49,428 bases of DNA, taken from assembly GCA_028821575.1 (NCBI GenBank), contig JAPPFW010000077.1, positions 1 to 49,428 on the forward strand, in the 5' to 3' direction. The notes beneath the pieces were generated by a model. That model saw only the letters and a list, made by a program, of their open reading frames with translations, was not told where the DNA came from and ran no database searches. Positions 33,331 through 42,335 of this stretch are shown one piece after another (within the stretch, counting starts at the first letter, position 1; every line of letters begins with the position of its first letter). The stretch comes from a bacterium (lineage in GTDB: Bacteria > Actinomycetota > Acidimicrobiia > Spongiisociales > Spongiisociaceae). The translations under genes and the position numbers were made by a program.

Positions 33331-33915
33331 ATGAACCGAGGCGATCCTATCCCGCCGGATGTCCGTAGTCGGCTGATGGATTTTCGGGCCGAACTCGGCA
33401 ACCACCCTGACCGGCGAGCCCACGACGGCTACAGCCGCATCGCGACCGAACAAGCCATCGAAGGGGGACTGGAGGGTAACGCGGCGATCGGAGCGCTGAT
33501 CGCCGACCCCGACGGGTTGGTGATCCTGGTCGAGCGCAATCGGATGTTCGTTCCCCGGTTCAGGAGCGACTTCCACGCCGAGATGGTGCTGCTGACACGC
33601 TACGAGAATCAGCACGGCAACCAGGGCGACCTACGGGGCCACACCCTGGTCACCTCACTGGAGCCTTGCGAGATGTGCATGATCCGCATCATCAACTCCG
33701 GTGTGACGAACACGCTGTACGTGGCATCCGACGTGGGTAAGGGGGGCATCACCGGTCCCAACACTCTGGCGCCACACTGGGCGCGGCTAGCCGAGCCCCA
33801 GAACTTCGCGCCTGCCGATTGCTCGCCCCGGATAGCGGACATCGCGCTGGAAGCATTCCAGGTCACGATCGGCGGGATTGTTGACAAGATGATGGCCCGC
33901 CGACTCCCCAGATGA
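33331..33915 (+). CDS. nucleoside/deoxycytidylate deaminase-like zinc protein
   Basis: The 194-residue cytidine-deaminase-fold protein has the zinc site FHAEM near residues 81-85 (His ligand, catalytic Glu) and SLEPCEMC near 109-116 (two Cys ligands). This places it in the CDA/TadA/guanine-deaminase superfamily; the long N-terminal part has no motif I know. ATG 33331 follows AGGAGG at good spacing. It may deaminate a base, nucleoside or nucleic acid. Sharing operators with the AlbA_2 protein argues for a common function distinct from the flanking catabolic genes. Confidence 0.82.
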   Translation: MNRGDPIPPDVRSRLMDFRAELGNHPDRRAHDGYSRIATEQAIEGGLEGNAAIGALIADPDGLVILVERNRMFVPRFRSDFHAEMVLLTRYENQHGNQGDLRGHTLVTSLEPCEMCMIRIINSGVTNTLYVASDVGKGGITGPNTLAPHWARLAEPQNFAPADCSPRIADIALEAFQVTIGGIVDKMMARRLPR

Positions 33916-34364
33916 CGACAAAGGGGCCGCGGCGGTCCCCCCGGCAGCTAGGTGTGGTCTGTTCTGGCTCGGATGCCGCCACGGCTCGAAGTCCTCATCC
34001 TCGACTCCGTGCGCCGTTGTTCCTGACCCGGTTCTCGCAAAACAGTCGCAGCCAGAGGCACTCACCCCAACGGCCAGTCCGCGGCGGGGACACGGCAACC
34101 GGCTACATCTGAAGACAGGTCTCCACGTCTGGATCGTCGGATGACTCGTAGACCACTGGTCGGCCTTTGCGGCCCTGGACAACACCGTCGGAGTGCTGAT
34201 CGGCGTCCCTCGCTGCGGAGGCACTTCCCGAGCGTCAGCCACTTCAGGCGTCCGCTGGAACTATCGGTGACCGCCAAACAAATGCGACCTGGCGAGGCGC
34301 GTAAACGACGTGGTGGCCAGCTCCGAAGGCCATCGCTCATCTCGCAGCCACCCCGATTGCACCG
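33916..34364. other. 449-bp region without a recognised gene
   Basis: Open frames exist on both strands (for example 34141-34422 plus and 33787-34242 minus), but their products are Arg/Pro/Ser-rich and match no family I know. The minus-strand frame overlaps the deaminase gene and the plus-strand frame overlaps the gntR 3' end. No tRNA or strong hairpin is seen. It separates the two-gene cassette from the gntR region and may be degraded sequence. Confidence 0.4.
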
Positions 34365-35081
34365 TTACGGGAGTCCCACCATCTTGTCATCCGTGAGATG
34401 CCGGACCGCATCGTCCATATGAGCCGTAATCGCTCTTGACACCTCATCGCGATCGCCTGCGCGCAAGGCACTGAGGATTCTCCGATGCTCTTCCACCAGG
34501 TGAGTCCCCTCGGTGTAGGCACCTTCCAAACGGCGGAGACAGATGGCCGTCTCGACGAGCAACGTAGCGAACATCCTCGTCAACCTGGGACTCCGCGCTG
34601 CCTCGACAAGTTTCTCATGGAATAGGCGATCTGCCTCAAGGGTCGACCTGAGATCCGATACCGCAGCAGCCGCCTCGAGAGAACTTAGGGCAGACTCGAG
34701 GACTTCCCAGTCGACATCATCGGGTGCCCGGACTATGGCCTCGGCTGCAGCCGTCTCGCACGCGGTACGGGCCAGGTAAACGTCCAAGACATCCTCGCTC
34801 GTCAGTTCCCTTATGAAGACACCTCGCCTCTTGTTCACTGCGAGGCCCTCCTGGATCAGGCGTTGCAGTGCCTCACGTACGGGCGCGCGGCTCACACCCA
34901 GTTGTTCGGCCAGACGTGTCTCCACCATCCGTGTGCCCGGAGAGAGGGTTCCAGCCAACATCGCCTCTCTAATCCTGCGGGCGATGATCAGCGCGGTCGG
35001 CGAGCGGGCAATGGGCTCCAGCTGGTCCAGACCTGTAGCCCGCCCACGACCGATCGCTGATGGACCTGTTGAAGGTGTCAT
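34365..35081 (-). CDS. GntR-family transcriptional regulator, FadR/FCD subfamily
   Basis: The 238-residue product has an N-terminal winged helix (residues about 25-95, including GTRMVETRLAEQLGVSRAPVREALQRLIQEGL and the wing NKRRGVFI) and a C-terminal all-helical FCD effector domain (about 100-230) with FHEKLVEAARSPRL and VEEHRRILSALRAGD. Such proteins bind short palindromes and release them on binding a carboxylate or related metabolite. The frame is open to 35765, but that covers the divergent dehydrogenase; ATG 35081 is the natural start. A TCGAC-centred palindrome lies 75 bp upstream and recurs twice in the region, giving a plausible local regulon. Confidence 0.9.
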   Translation of the reverse strand: MTPSTGPSAIGRGRATGLDQLEPIARSPTALIIARRIREAMLAGTLSPGTRMVETRLAEQLGVSRAPVREALQRLIQEGLAVNKRRGVFIRELTSEDVLDVYLARTACETAAAEAIVRAPDDVDWEVLESALSSLEAAAAVSDLRSTLEADRLFHEKLVEAARSPRLTRMFATLLVETAICLRRLEGAYTEGTHLVEEHRRILSALRAGDRDEVSRAITAHMDDAVRHLTDDKMVGLP

Positions 35082-35155
35082 GGTTCGGTCCGGCCCGTCA
35101 TCACCCAACCCCTCGAGGATCCCGCTCCGGGGAAACTCTAGCCGCTGCTCCACCC

Positions 35156-35174
35156 ATCGTCGATTGTCGACGAT
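35156..35174. promoter_or_regulatory. GntR operator, site A
   Basis: ATCGTCGA-TTG-TCGACGAT is an 8-bp inverted repeat and contains ATTGTCGACGAT (35163-35174), one copy of the ATTGTCGACAAT-like element. It lies between divergent gntR and the dehydrogenase gene, where an autoregulating FadR-type protein would bind. Confidence 0.6.
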
Positions 35175-35219
35175 AGGCAATCGTCCTATGATCGCCAGAA
35201 ATCTCTTAGTGAGTAACCC

Positions 35220-36224
35220 GTGATCGCGTATCCTCCAGAACCGCGACCCTCCCTTGTGGTGGTCGGCGAACTCGATGGACGTATGCCTCCCGGTATCGAG
35301 TCCGTCACAGACCGAGTGATGGTTCGCAGCGTGCGCACACCGTCCGCACTGGCAGGAGTACTTCCAGACGCATCGATCGTCCTTCTTTGGGACTTCAGTT
35401 CGACACTCCTCCGAGAATACTTCCATCTCGCCCGAAACCTTAGGTGGGTCCACGTCGCCGGAGCCGGGGTCGACGCAGTGATGACCGCAGACATAGCCGC
35501 CAGCGATGTCGCGGTGACCAACGCGCGCGGGGTGTTCAATCGATCCATCGCCGAAACAGTCGTAGCGATGATGCTCGTGTTTGCCAAGGACATCCTCACG
35601 ACCCTCGCACTTCAGGCTCGACGGAGTTGGCTGCACAGGGACACGGAGATGCTGGCGGGCCAGACCGCACTGATAGTGGGCGCCGGAGAGATTGGGCGCG
35701 CCATCGGCCGTGCACTCGGCGCGCTGGGGGTCGAAGTCACCGGGGTCGCGACATCGGAACGACACGATCGTGACCTCGGGCGGGTGCGTTCGGTCGAGGA
35801 ACTCGATGCCCTGTTACCCACCGCGGACTTCGTCGTGCTGGTGCTGCCGCTGACTCACCTCACCCGGGGAATGATCGGCACCAAACAACTCGCTCTGATG
35901 AAGACGACTGCCCGCTTGATCAATGTAGGCCGCGGGCAGCTAGTAGACGAGGGGGCCTTGATCGCCGCTCTCCAATCCCGATCGATAGGAGGCGCTGCGC
36001 TCGACGTGTTCCAAACCGAGCCCCTCCCGCCACAAAGCCCTTTGTGGACGATGCCCAACGTCATCGTCTCACCGCACATGTCGGCTGACTTCCACGGATG
36101 GCTCGAAGCTCTCGCAGAACAGTTCTACGACAACCTCGATCGGTGGCTGGGTGGACGAACGCTGCTGAACGTAGTTGACAAGAAACTGGGATATGTTTCC
36201 GGACACCCCGCACCCGAAGCCTGA
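35220..36224 (+). CDS. D-isomer-specific 2-hydroxyacid dehydrogenase
   Basis: The 334-residue NAD-dependent dehydrogenase has the Rossmann motif IVGAGEIGRAIG near residues 147-158, the catalytic Arg region INVGRGQLVDEGAL, FQTEPLP with the conserved Glu, and the catalytic His in VSPHMSAD. It reduces a 2-keto acid or oxidises a D-2-hydroxy acid; the exact substrate is unknown. GTG 35220 is used, without a clear ribosome site. It is divergent from gntR across operator site A. Confidence 0.9.
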   Translation: MIAYPPEPRPSLVVVGELDGRMPPGIESVTDRVMVRSVRTPSALAGVLPDASIVLLWDFSSTLLREYFHLARNLRWVHVAGAGVDAVMTADIAASDVAVTNARGVFNRSIAETVVAMMLVFAKDILTTLALQARRSWLHRDTEMLAGQTALIVGAGEIGRAIGRALGALGVEVTGVATSERHDRDLGRVRSVEELDALLPTADFVVLVLPLTHLTRGMIGTKQLALMKTTARLINVGRGQLVDEGALIAALQSRSIGGAALDVFQTEPLPPQSPLWTMPNVIVSPHMSADFHGWLEALAEQFYDNLDRWLGGRTLLNVVDKKLGYVSGHPAPEA

Positions 36225-36310
36225 CTTCGGCCAAGCTTCCTCACCTGCCCTGTTTCTTGATAATCAGGACGTGCTCAGATGCGCGCCGACATGTCCTGTC
36301 CGTCAACTCG

Positions 36311-37579
36311 TCATCCGGTGGCCTCAGCCAGTGCTTCGTCGAAGATCTCCACTGCCTCCTTGACCTGAGCTTCGGAGACGATCAATGGAGGCAACCACCG
36401 GACTACTTGACCGAACGCACCACAGGGGAGTAGCAGCAACCCGCGGCGTTCGCATTGATGTCGCACCTCTGTGGCAGTGTCCCCATCCGGCGTACCGTCG
36501 GCACGGGTGAATTCCGTCCCGATCATCAAGCCCCTGCCCCGTACATCGCCTATGACCTCGTACCGCCGGGCTACATCCAGCAACTGTTCGACCAACCGTT
36601 CACCGACCGCCGCTGCGTTCTCAACCAATCGCTCCTCCTTGATTACGTCGAGCGTCGCCAGGGCGGCGGCGCAGGCCACCGCATTGCCGCCATAGGTGCC
36701 CCCCTGAGATCCAGGCCAACCCTTCCCCATCAGCTTGCGGTTCGCTGCCATTGCTGCCAGAGGCATACCGGAGGCCAAACCCTTCGCTGTGATGACGACA
36801 TCCGGAGTTACACCCGATCGATCATGCCCCCAGAAACTTCCGGTCCGTCCGAACCCGGTCTGTACCTCGTCGATGATCAGAAGGATTCCATAACGGTCGC
36901 ACCGGTCCCGGAGCCCCTGCAAGAACCTGTCCGGAGCCGGCACGAAGCCACCCTCACCCAGGACGGGCTCCACAACCATGGCAGCGGTCTCGTTCGGTGC
37001 GGTCTGTGTGGCAAGCAGGAAGTCCAGTTCCTTGAGGCAGAAGTCCACGGCGCTGTCCTCATCCCAGCCATAGCGATACGCATACGGGAACGGAGCCACG
37101 AAGACACCGGCCATCAAGGGCTGCAAACCGTCCCCGTAACCGGTCTTCGAGGTGGTCATCGAGAGTGATGCCGTCGTACGACCGTGGAAGCCGCCATGGA
37201 AGACGATCAGGTTCGACTTGCCGGTTGCGTTGCGGGCCAGGCGAACGGAAGCTTCGACCGCTTCGGTCCCCGCGCTCACGTAGAACAGGCTGTCGATCTG
37301 GCCGGGAAGCACCCGAGTTAGACGGCTGGCAAGTTCCTCAAGACGCGGATGGAGAACGGTGGTGTACTGTCCGTGAATCAACGTTCCGGCCTGGCGTCGA
37401 ATGGCGCCGACGACCTTCGGATGGCAGTGACCCGTGCTGGTAACTCCGATTCCGGACGTGAAGTCGAGGTAACGCCTCCCATCGTGATCGATTATGTAAA
37501 CGCCCTCCCCCCGAGCGGCATGTACGGTGGTGGCCCGCTTGAGGAGAGGAGACAAGTGGCGAGGTTCCGCATACAGCAT
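36311..37579 (-). CDS. class III aminotransferase (4-aminobutyrate/acetylornithine type)
   Basis: The 422-residue PLP enzyme begins LSPLLKRATTVHAARGEGVYIIDHDGRRYLDF and has GTEAVEASVRLAR, FHGRTTASLSMT, IIDEVQTGFGRTG and the Schiff-base Lys in ITAKGLASGMPL, then GGTYGGNAVACAAAL. This is the signature of GABA, beta-alanine and omega-amino-acid transaminases. ATG 37579 has AGGAG upstream. Operator site B lies 18 bp before its start. Transamination of an omega-amino acid released from a ring compound would fit the neighbourhood (beta-alanine and GABA are typical products of pyrimidine or lactam breakdown), but this is inference. Confidence 0.92.
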   Translation of the reverse strand: MLYAEPRHLSPLLKRATTVHAARGEGVYIIDHDGRRYLDFTSGIGVTSTGHCHPKVVGAIRRQAGTLIHGQYTTVLHPRLEELASRLTRVLPGQIDSLFYVSAGTEAVEASVRLARNATGKSNLIVFHGGFHGRTTASLSMTTSKTGYGDGLQPLMAGVFVAPFPYAYRYGWDEDSAVDFCLKELDFLLATQTAPNETAAMVVEPVLGEGGFVPAPDRFLQGLRDRCDRYGILLIIDEVQTGFGRTGSFWGHDRSGVTPDVVITAKGLASGMPLAAMAANRKLMGKGWPGSQGGTYGGNAVACAAALATLDVIKEERLVENAAAVGERLVEQLLDVARRYEVIGDVRGRGLMIGTEFTRADGTPDGDTATEVRHQCERRGLLLLPCGAFGQVVRWLPPLIVSEAQVKEAVEIFDEALAEATG

Positions 37580-37596
37580 GTCCTACTCCTATGTCG

Positions 37597-37608
37597 ATTG
37601 TCGACAAG
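37597..37608. promoter_or_regulatory. GntR operator, site B
   Basis: ATTGTCGACAAG contains the perfect 10-bp palindrome TTGTCGACAA (37598-37607). It lies between the divergent aminotransferase (start 37579) and LLM oxidoreductase (start 37724) and could control both. Confidence 0.65.
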
Positions 37609-37723
37609 ATACAGAGACTCTACCCGGCTCGTCCGACGGTCGATGTCCGCGGTCGGATTCGCCGTAACGAATCTCGCGGGACAACCCACGACCGCGGTTG
37701 CCTCCCGATAGGATTTGGGCGCG

Positions 37724-38572
37724 ATGCGTTTCGCCCTCAACGTCCCGAACTTCGGTGCCCTCGCGGATCCCAACACCTTGATGGCCTTGGCCGCCGATGC
37801 TGAGCGGTCCGGTTGGGACGGCTTCTTCCTCTGGGATCACATACTCCTGTGGGACCGGAACCCGATGGCGGATCCGTGGATAGCACTGGCTGCGATCGCC
37901 GTGGCAACCGAGCGAATCCGGATCGGCCCCATGGTGACACCGGTCGCCCGGAGGCGACCCTGGAAGGTTGCTCGGGAGACAACCTCGCTCGATCACCTGT
38001 CCGGCGGGCGGTTGACACTCGGTGCGGGTCTTGGTAACCCCGCCGACACGGAGTTCGAAGCGTTCGGCGAGAGTCCTGATGCACGAGTGCGAGCTGCCAA
38101 ACTCGACGAGGGCCTCGATGTCATCGCCGGGATGTGGAGCGGCGAGCTATACGAATACGAAGGCGAACACAACCGGATCGAACCGTTCTCGTTCTTGCCG
38201 TGTCCCGTCCAGCAGCCCCGGATCCCCGTTTGGATTGCCGGCAAGTGGCCCAACCGAGCGCCATTCCGGCGAGCCGCACGTTGGGACGGGGCCTTTCCCA
38301 TGCGAGTCGGTGACGAGCAGATGACGCCGGGCGATGTCCGCGAAGTCGTCAGCTACCTGAGCAGATACCGCGACTGCGACATGCCATTCGATGTGTCGAT
38401 ATTCCTGGAAGGCATGGTCGACCGCAGCGGCGTCGAACCCGGGCTGATCGAAGCGTTCGCCCGCGCGGGGGTGACCTGGTTGCATGACGGCCCCGGCTTT
38501 GACGATGCCACGGACACCGCTGTAAAGGCCTTCCGCCAACACATCCGGAAGGGACCGCCAAGCATCTCCTGA
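37724..38572 (+). CDS. LLM-class (luciferase-like) oxidoreductase
   Basis: The 282-residue luciferase-like TIM barrel begins MRFALNVPNFGALADP and contains FLWDHILLW, the conserved SGGRLTLGAGLG block near residues 95-106, and PRIPVWIAGKWPN. Such enzymes use F420 or reduced flavin; some (RutA-type) open pyrimidine rings, but this one is shorter and I do not claim that activity. ATG 37724 is preceded by TAGGAT at 37709-37714, which could be a -10 box for a leaderless or near-leaderless message. It is downstream of operator site B. Confidence 0.87.
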   Translation: MRFALNVPNFGALADPNTLMALAADAERSGWDGFFLWDHILLWDRNPMADPWIALAAIAVATERIRIGPMVTPVARRRPWKVARETTSLDHLSGGRLTLGAGLGNPADTEFEAFGESPDARVRAAKLDEGLDVIAGMWSGELYEYEGEHNRIEPFSFLPCPVQQPRIPVWIAGKWPNRAPFRRAARWDGAFPMRVGDEQMTPGDVREVVSYLSRYRDCDMPFDVSIFLEGMVDRSGVEPGLIEAFARAGVTWLHDGPGFDDATDTAVKAFRQHIRKGPPSIS

Positions 38573-38678
38573 CACCGTCGGGGTACGGTCCTGCGCCGCC
38601 TCGATAGACCGCTCCGGGGCAAAGGCCTGATCCAGACAGTTGCGGCACAGGACTGCTGCCGGTAAAGTTCCGAACGCG

Positions 38679-38692
38679 TATTGTCGACAATA
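38679..38692. promoter_or_regulatory. GntR operator, site C
   Basis: TATTGTCGACAATA is a perfect 14-bp palindrome and the best copy of the shared site. It lies 62 bp before the start of the M24 gene and would control the long plus-strand series that follows. Confidence 0.68.
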
Positions 38693-38754
38693 GACGACCA
38701 GTGAGGAGACTCAGTTGGGAGTCTGTCACTAGTGAGCACGGAGGAGATGGCACT

Positions 38755-39969
38755 GTGACACTGACGCCTGTGAAAGCCCCACCGCCACGCGGCGATTTCG
38801 TCCACAGCACGCCAGAAGAGCGGCAGCGGCGCCTCAGCCTACTACGGGAGGGAATGGCGCAGCAGGGCCTCGCTGCTCTGGTGGTTTGCGGTCGGGACGA
38901 CATCCGGTACCGGGGACGGACATTCTGGGTATCGGACGTGTGGCAGCTACTCGCCGACACGCATGTAGTCATCCTCCAGGAGGGGGATCCCATCTTTATC
39001 GGAGGCCAGGTGTTCGGCCTCGAGCAAGCGGAACAGGCTCTCTGGCCGGGTGAGTTCAGGGTGAGCGGCCTTTCGGGCACCGAGATCGCCGACGTGCTCA
39101 GCTCGAACGGCCTGAGCAACGCGGCGGTCGGAATCACCGGTCTCTCGGATGCGTCGTTCGCATCCTGGCACCTGGAGCAGATCAAGGAAGCCCTACCCGG
39201 ACTGGAGATTCACGACGCGACCCAACTGTTCGAGGACGCCCGGCACACCAACAGCGAAGAGGAGTTGTATTACCTCAGAGTCACCTCGGAACTCTACAAC
39301 GACATCTACGAAGTCCTAGAACCGAGGATCCGCCCGGGCATGACCGAGATCGAACTGGCCGCCGAATCCCACAAGGTATCGCGGGAACTCGGCCTTCGCG
39401 ACCCGATGGTTCTCATGCAAACCTCTCCTTACGGTCCGCTCAGCTTCGGCACCACCAAGGTGATCGAGAAAGACGACATCGTAACCCTATGGATCGAGTC
39501 AGCCGGGCCAACTGGCTACTGGCTGGAATACCGGCGCTGCTACAGCTTCGGTCCCCCCACCCCGGAGGCCCAGGAGTTCTGGGACCTCTCGGTGGATTCT
39601 CTCAACGCAGGCCTCGCGGCCATGAAGCCCGGGGCTATGGCGTCGGCCTTCGTGGAGGGTGTGCACAACTACCTCGTTGAGAATTCCGAGTACCATCTGG
39701 GTTACACGCACGCCTCCAACCCACACTCCATGTTCAGCCTGCACGGGATCGACTGCGACGCCATCAAGGGAGTATGGGTTCCCGGCAACGACCGTGTTCT
39801 GAAGGACACGGAGGTGGTGAACATCCACCCGACGGTCGAGTTCAAGGATCACGCCACCTTCGAGAAGTACAGCTGGCTCGGAATCACCGACAACGCTCTC
39901 GTGACCGAGGATGGGGGGGTCCTCATGACGCACTCTCCCGCCATGCCCGACGGATTCAAAGAACTGTGA
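38755..39969 (+). CDS. M24 (creatinase/Xaa-Pro peptidase fold) protein with altered metal site
   Basis: The 404-residue protein has a creatinase N-terminal domain (residues 15-160) and a pita-bread C-terminal domain (about 165-400). The usual D, D, H, E, E metal ligands appear changed: Glu in LWIESAG, Glu in YWLEYRR, a retained His region FSLHGID, His in NIHPTVE where E-P is normal, and no clear final Glu. It may therefore be a metal-free creatinase-type C-N hydrolase or use a different metal. GTG 38755 is chosen because GGAGGAG lies eight bases upstream; GTG 38701 is in frame but has no such site. It follows operator site C. Confidence 0.82.
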   Translation: MTLTPVKAPPPRGDFVHSTPEERQRRLSLLREGMAQQGLAALVVCGRDDIRYRGRTFWVSDVWQLLADTHVVILQEGDPIFIGGQVFGLEQAEQALWPGEFRVSGLSGTEIADVLSSNGLSNAAVGITGLSDASFASWHLEQIKEALPGLEIHDATQLFEDARHTNSEEELYYLRVTSELYNDIYEVLEPRIRPGMTEIELAAESHKVSRELGLRDPMVLMQTSPYGPLSFGTTKVIEKDDIVTLWIESAGPTGYWLEYRRCYSFGPPTPEAQEFWDLSVDSLNAGLAAMKPGAMASAFVEGVHNYLVENSEYHLGYTHASNPHSMFSLHGIDCDAIKGVWVPGNDRVLKDTEVVNIHPTVEFKDHATFEKYSWLGITDNALVTEDGGVLMTHSPAMPDGFKEL

Positions 39970-40007
39970 AGTCACGCATCAGAGACGGAAACTAGGAGGC
40001 TGCCATC

Positions 40008-40796
40008 ATGCGTTTGGAGAACCGCACCGCGATAGTCACGGGAGCTGCATCGGGTATCGGTCGTGCTATCGCCCGCCGGTTTGCAGCGGAAGGTGCCTCC
40101 GTCGTTGTGAGCGACATCCGCGAGACGCCTATCTGGGCACCTGAGGGAGATGACCTGCCGACGGTGGACGCAATTCTGGCTGCAGGCGGAAGCGCCGAGT
40201 ACGTTCAGACCGACGTGAGCAGTTGGGACAGCGTCGATGCCCTTGTCAGCGGCACAGTAGATAAGCATGGCCGGCTCGATGTCATGGTGAACAGCGCCGC
40301 TGTCTTCGAATCCACCAACATCCTCGACACCACCGTGGAGAACTGGGATGAGGTGATGACGGTGAATCTCCGCGGTCAGTTCTTCTGCTGCAAGCGCGCA
40401 GTCATGCAGATGATCGACCAGGAAATGATCGGCGAGGTACGTGGCCGGATCGTCAACCTGTCCTCCCAGCACGGAATGATAGGACCGCCCGAGTACTTCG
40501 CCTACGCCGTCAGCAAGGCGGGCATAGCCCAGATGACACGCCAGCTTGCGGTGGACTACGCCAAGCAGGGGATCATGGTCAACGCGGTGGCGCCCGGCCG
40601 GATCATCACGGGCACCCACCCCGGGGAGGCTGACATGACCGATCCCGAGCTCCCCTACTCCTACTCGCGTACACCGTTCTCTCGGCTCGGCGAACCCGAT
40701 GACATCGCCGGGGCAGCCCTCTACCTCGCGTCCGACGACTGCACGTTCGTCTCAGGACACAACCTTCTCGTCGACGGAGGCTGGATGGCGTATTGA
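40008..40796 (+). CDS. short-chain dehydrogenase/reductase (SDR)
   Basis: The 262-residue classical SDR has TGAASGIG (residues 11-18), MVNSAAVF, the catalytic Ser in VNLSSQHG, YAVSKAG carrying Tyr and Lys, and the C-terminal VSGHNLLVDGGWMAY. AGGAGG lies just upstream of ATG 40008, 38 bp after the M24 gene. It likely oxidises or reduces a hydroxyl/keto group of an intermediate. Confidence 0.9.
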   Translation: MRLENRTAIVTGAASGIGRAIARRFAAEGASVVVSDIRETPIWAPEGDDLPTVDAILAAGGSAEYVQTDVSSWDSVDALVSGTVDKHGRLDVMVNSAAVFESTNILDTTVENWDEVMTVNLRGQFFCCKRAVMQMIDQEMIGEVRGRIVNLSSQHGMIGPPEYFAYAVSKAGIAQMTRQLAVDYAKQGIMVNAVAPGRIITGTHPGEADMTDPELPYSYSRTPFSRLGEPDDIAGAALYLASDDCTFVSGHNLLVDGGWMAY

Positions 40797-40853
40797 GTCG
40801 GACGCGTTTTGAACCCGGCACCTACCAGCGAGGAGTCGGAGACCCGTAAGTAA

Positions 40854-40888
40854 CCGTTGTCCGCTGAGTCACAGAGTTTGGACAGCGG
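40854..40888 (+). other. imperfect hairpin upstream of the binding-protein gene
   Basis: CCGTTGTCC (40854-40862) pairs with GGACAGCGG (40880-40888), with one G-T pair. The inner CCGCTG/CAGCGG is an alternative pairing. It lies in the 144-bp gap before the lipoprotein gene and could be a leader hairpin or terminator. Confidence 0.3.
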
Positions 40889-40940
40889 CTCCGGAGATCG
40901 AAGCAGGGAACAGACACCTAAGAAAACAGGGAGGTATCCA

Positions 40941-42335
40941 GTGTCAAGATGGTTCAAGAAATGGCCAACTCTCGCGGTCTTGCTTGTCTTGGCCCTTGTG
41001 GCGGCCGGGTGTGGTGAAGACGAACCCGCCCCGACGACCGCCCCACCGACCACGCAGGCCCAGGCGACGACGGCGGCGACCGAAGCAGCGCCGATGACAG
41101 CCGGCGAGGTTATGGCGATGTGCGATGTCGCCATACCGGAGGTGAGCGTGAACTTCGGGATGGCGCCGTTCGGCGACCACACGATCTACTCGCACGCCAT
41201 GGCCGAGGGTTGGTTCGAGGAGGTCGGGATCAACATCAACGAGAAGTTCGCCACCATTCCGTACGAACAGATCGTGGCCCTGTTGGTCAACGAGGACTAC
41301 GACTTCACGACCCAGTACGGACCCAACCAGCTTCAGAGCATGCTCCGAGCACCGGATGTACAGCAGATAACGTTCAGCGACGCCTACGTCGGCCTGTACT
41401 TCCTCGCACCTCCTGACAGCGGGCTCGATACGGTTCCTGATCTGGTCGCATCCGGCATGAGTTACGAAGATGCCTTCAAGCAGGTCGTCAGCCAGATGGT
41501 CGGCAAGCGTGTTGCCATCGATGACACCGGATCCCACCGCTCCTTCGTCGATGCGGTCTTCGAAGCGGGAGGTGTCACACCCGATGACTTCGCCGAGTTG
41601 ATAACGGTCGACGATGCTCGCATGCTTCTCCTAGGTCGTGGCGGGCAGGCCGACTTCGTCAAACCCTTGGGCGGCGCTCAGAACGCCGAATTGATGCAGG
41701 ATGGTTGGTACCCGATCCTGGGCGCAACCGACCTGATCGCCCTGCTCCCGCCCGGTGACCCCCGGGGAGCAACCGGAATCGGGCACACCGGCTTGGGAGC
41801 TCGAGCCAGCCACTACGCGGAGGATCCCGACACGTTCCTGCGGGTCGTGAGCGTGATGTATCGCGTGATCGACGCCGTCAAGAGGGATGTCGCCGAGGGT
41901 ACGGATGACGCCTTGTCCAACATCCTTCCCGTGCTCGAGTCGGCCGCCGCGGTGGAGATCGGCACAGAGGGTCTTCGGATCATCTACGGCCAGATCGACC
42001 CCATGAAGTCCTTCGAGGAGCAGACCGAGTACTGGGGCGACGAGAGCAACCCGTTCCATTACAAGAACGTCTACCGGCCCCAGATCGAGGCTGCCCAGGA
42101 AGGTGGCATCCTGCCGGACGACCAGGAAATCGACCCGTCCCTGGGGTTCGGTCTGGCTGAGGAGATCTACAACACTCTCGTGGATCTGCGAGCCCAGTAC
42201 GACTCGATGGTTTCGCAGGCAGGAGGCTTGGAGGGGCCGTACGCCGAGATGGCCACCATCGCAGCTACCCACTACGAGAACCGCAACTACCTCGACGCGG
42301 CTCGGATTCTCGAGGCCGCGGTCGAAGGCTGCTGA
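40941..42335 (+). CDS. NMT1-like ABC transporter substrate-binding lipoprotein
   Basis: The 464-residue secreted lipoprotein has a lipobox LVAAGC (Cys24), a short Thr/Pro/Ala linker (about residues 30-52), and an NMT1/SsuA-type domain beginning VSVNFGMAPFGDHTIYSHAMAEGWFEEVGI. GTG 40941 is chosen because GGGAGG lies six bases upstream and gives a normal signal peptide. It is not closely similar to the ThiY-like protein at 4571-5800: the PNTNH motif is missing, so the ligand probably differs. A strong hairpin follows the stop; ATPase and permease genes come next. Confidence 0.88.
   Translation: MSRWFKKWPTLAVLLVLALVAAGCGEDEPAPTTAPPTTQAQATTAATEAAPMTAGEVMAMCDVAIPEVSVNFGMAPFGDHTIYSHAMAEGWFEEVGININEKFATIPYEQIVALLVNEDYDFTTQYGPNQLQSMLRAPDVQQITFSDAYVGLYFLAPPDSGLDTVPDLVASGMSYEDAFKQVVSQMVGKRVAIDDTGSHRSFVDAVFEAGGVTPDDFAELITVDDARMLLLGRGGQADFVKPLGGAQNAELMQDGWYPILGATDLIALLPPGDPRGATGIGHTGLGARASHYAEDPDTFLRVVSVMYRVIDAVKRDVAEGTDDALSNILPVLESAAAVEIGTEGLRIIYGQIDPMKSFEEQTEYWGDESNPFHYKNVYRPQIEAAQEGGILPDDQEIDPSLGFGLAEEIYNTLVDLRAQYDSMVSQAGGLEGPYAEMATIAATHYENRNYLDAARILEAAVEGC

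Noticed and set aside
33212..33334. Possible 40-codon upstream frame ending ATGA-coupled to the deaminase
   Set aside because: Its only start is a TTG overlapping the predicted -10 box, so it would not be transcribed in full.
33916..34364. Genes in the gap before gntR
   Set aside because: Frames are short, Arg/Ser/Pro-rich, overlap neighbours and match no family I can name.
35082..35765. Upstream extension of the gntR frame
   Set aside because: It is antisense to the 2-hydroxyacid dehydrogenase, and the winged-helix domain starts after ATG 35081.
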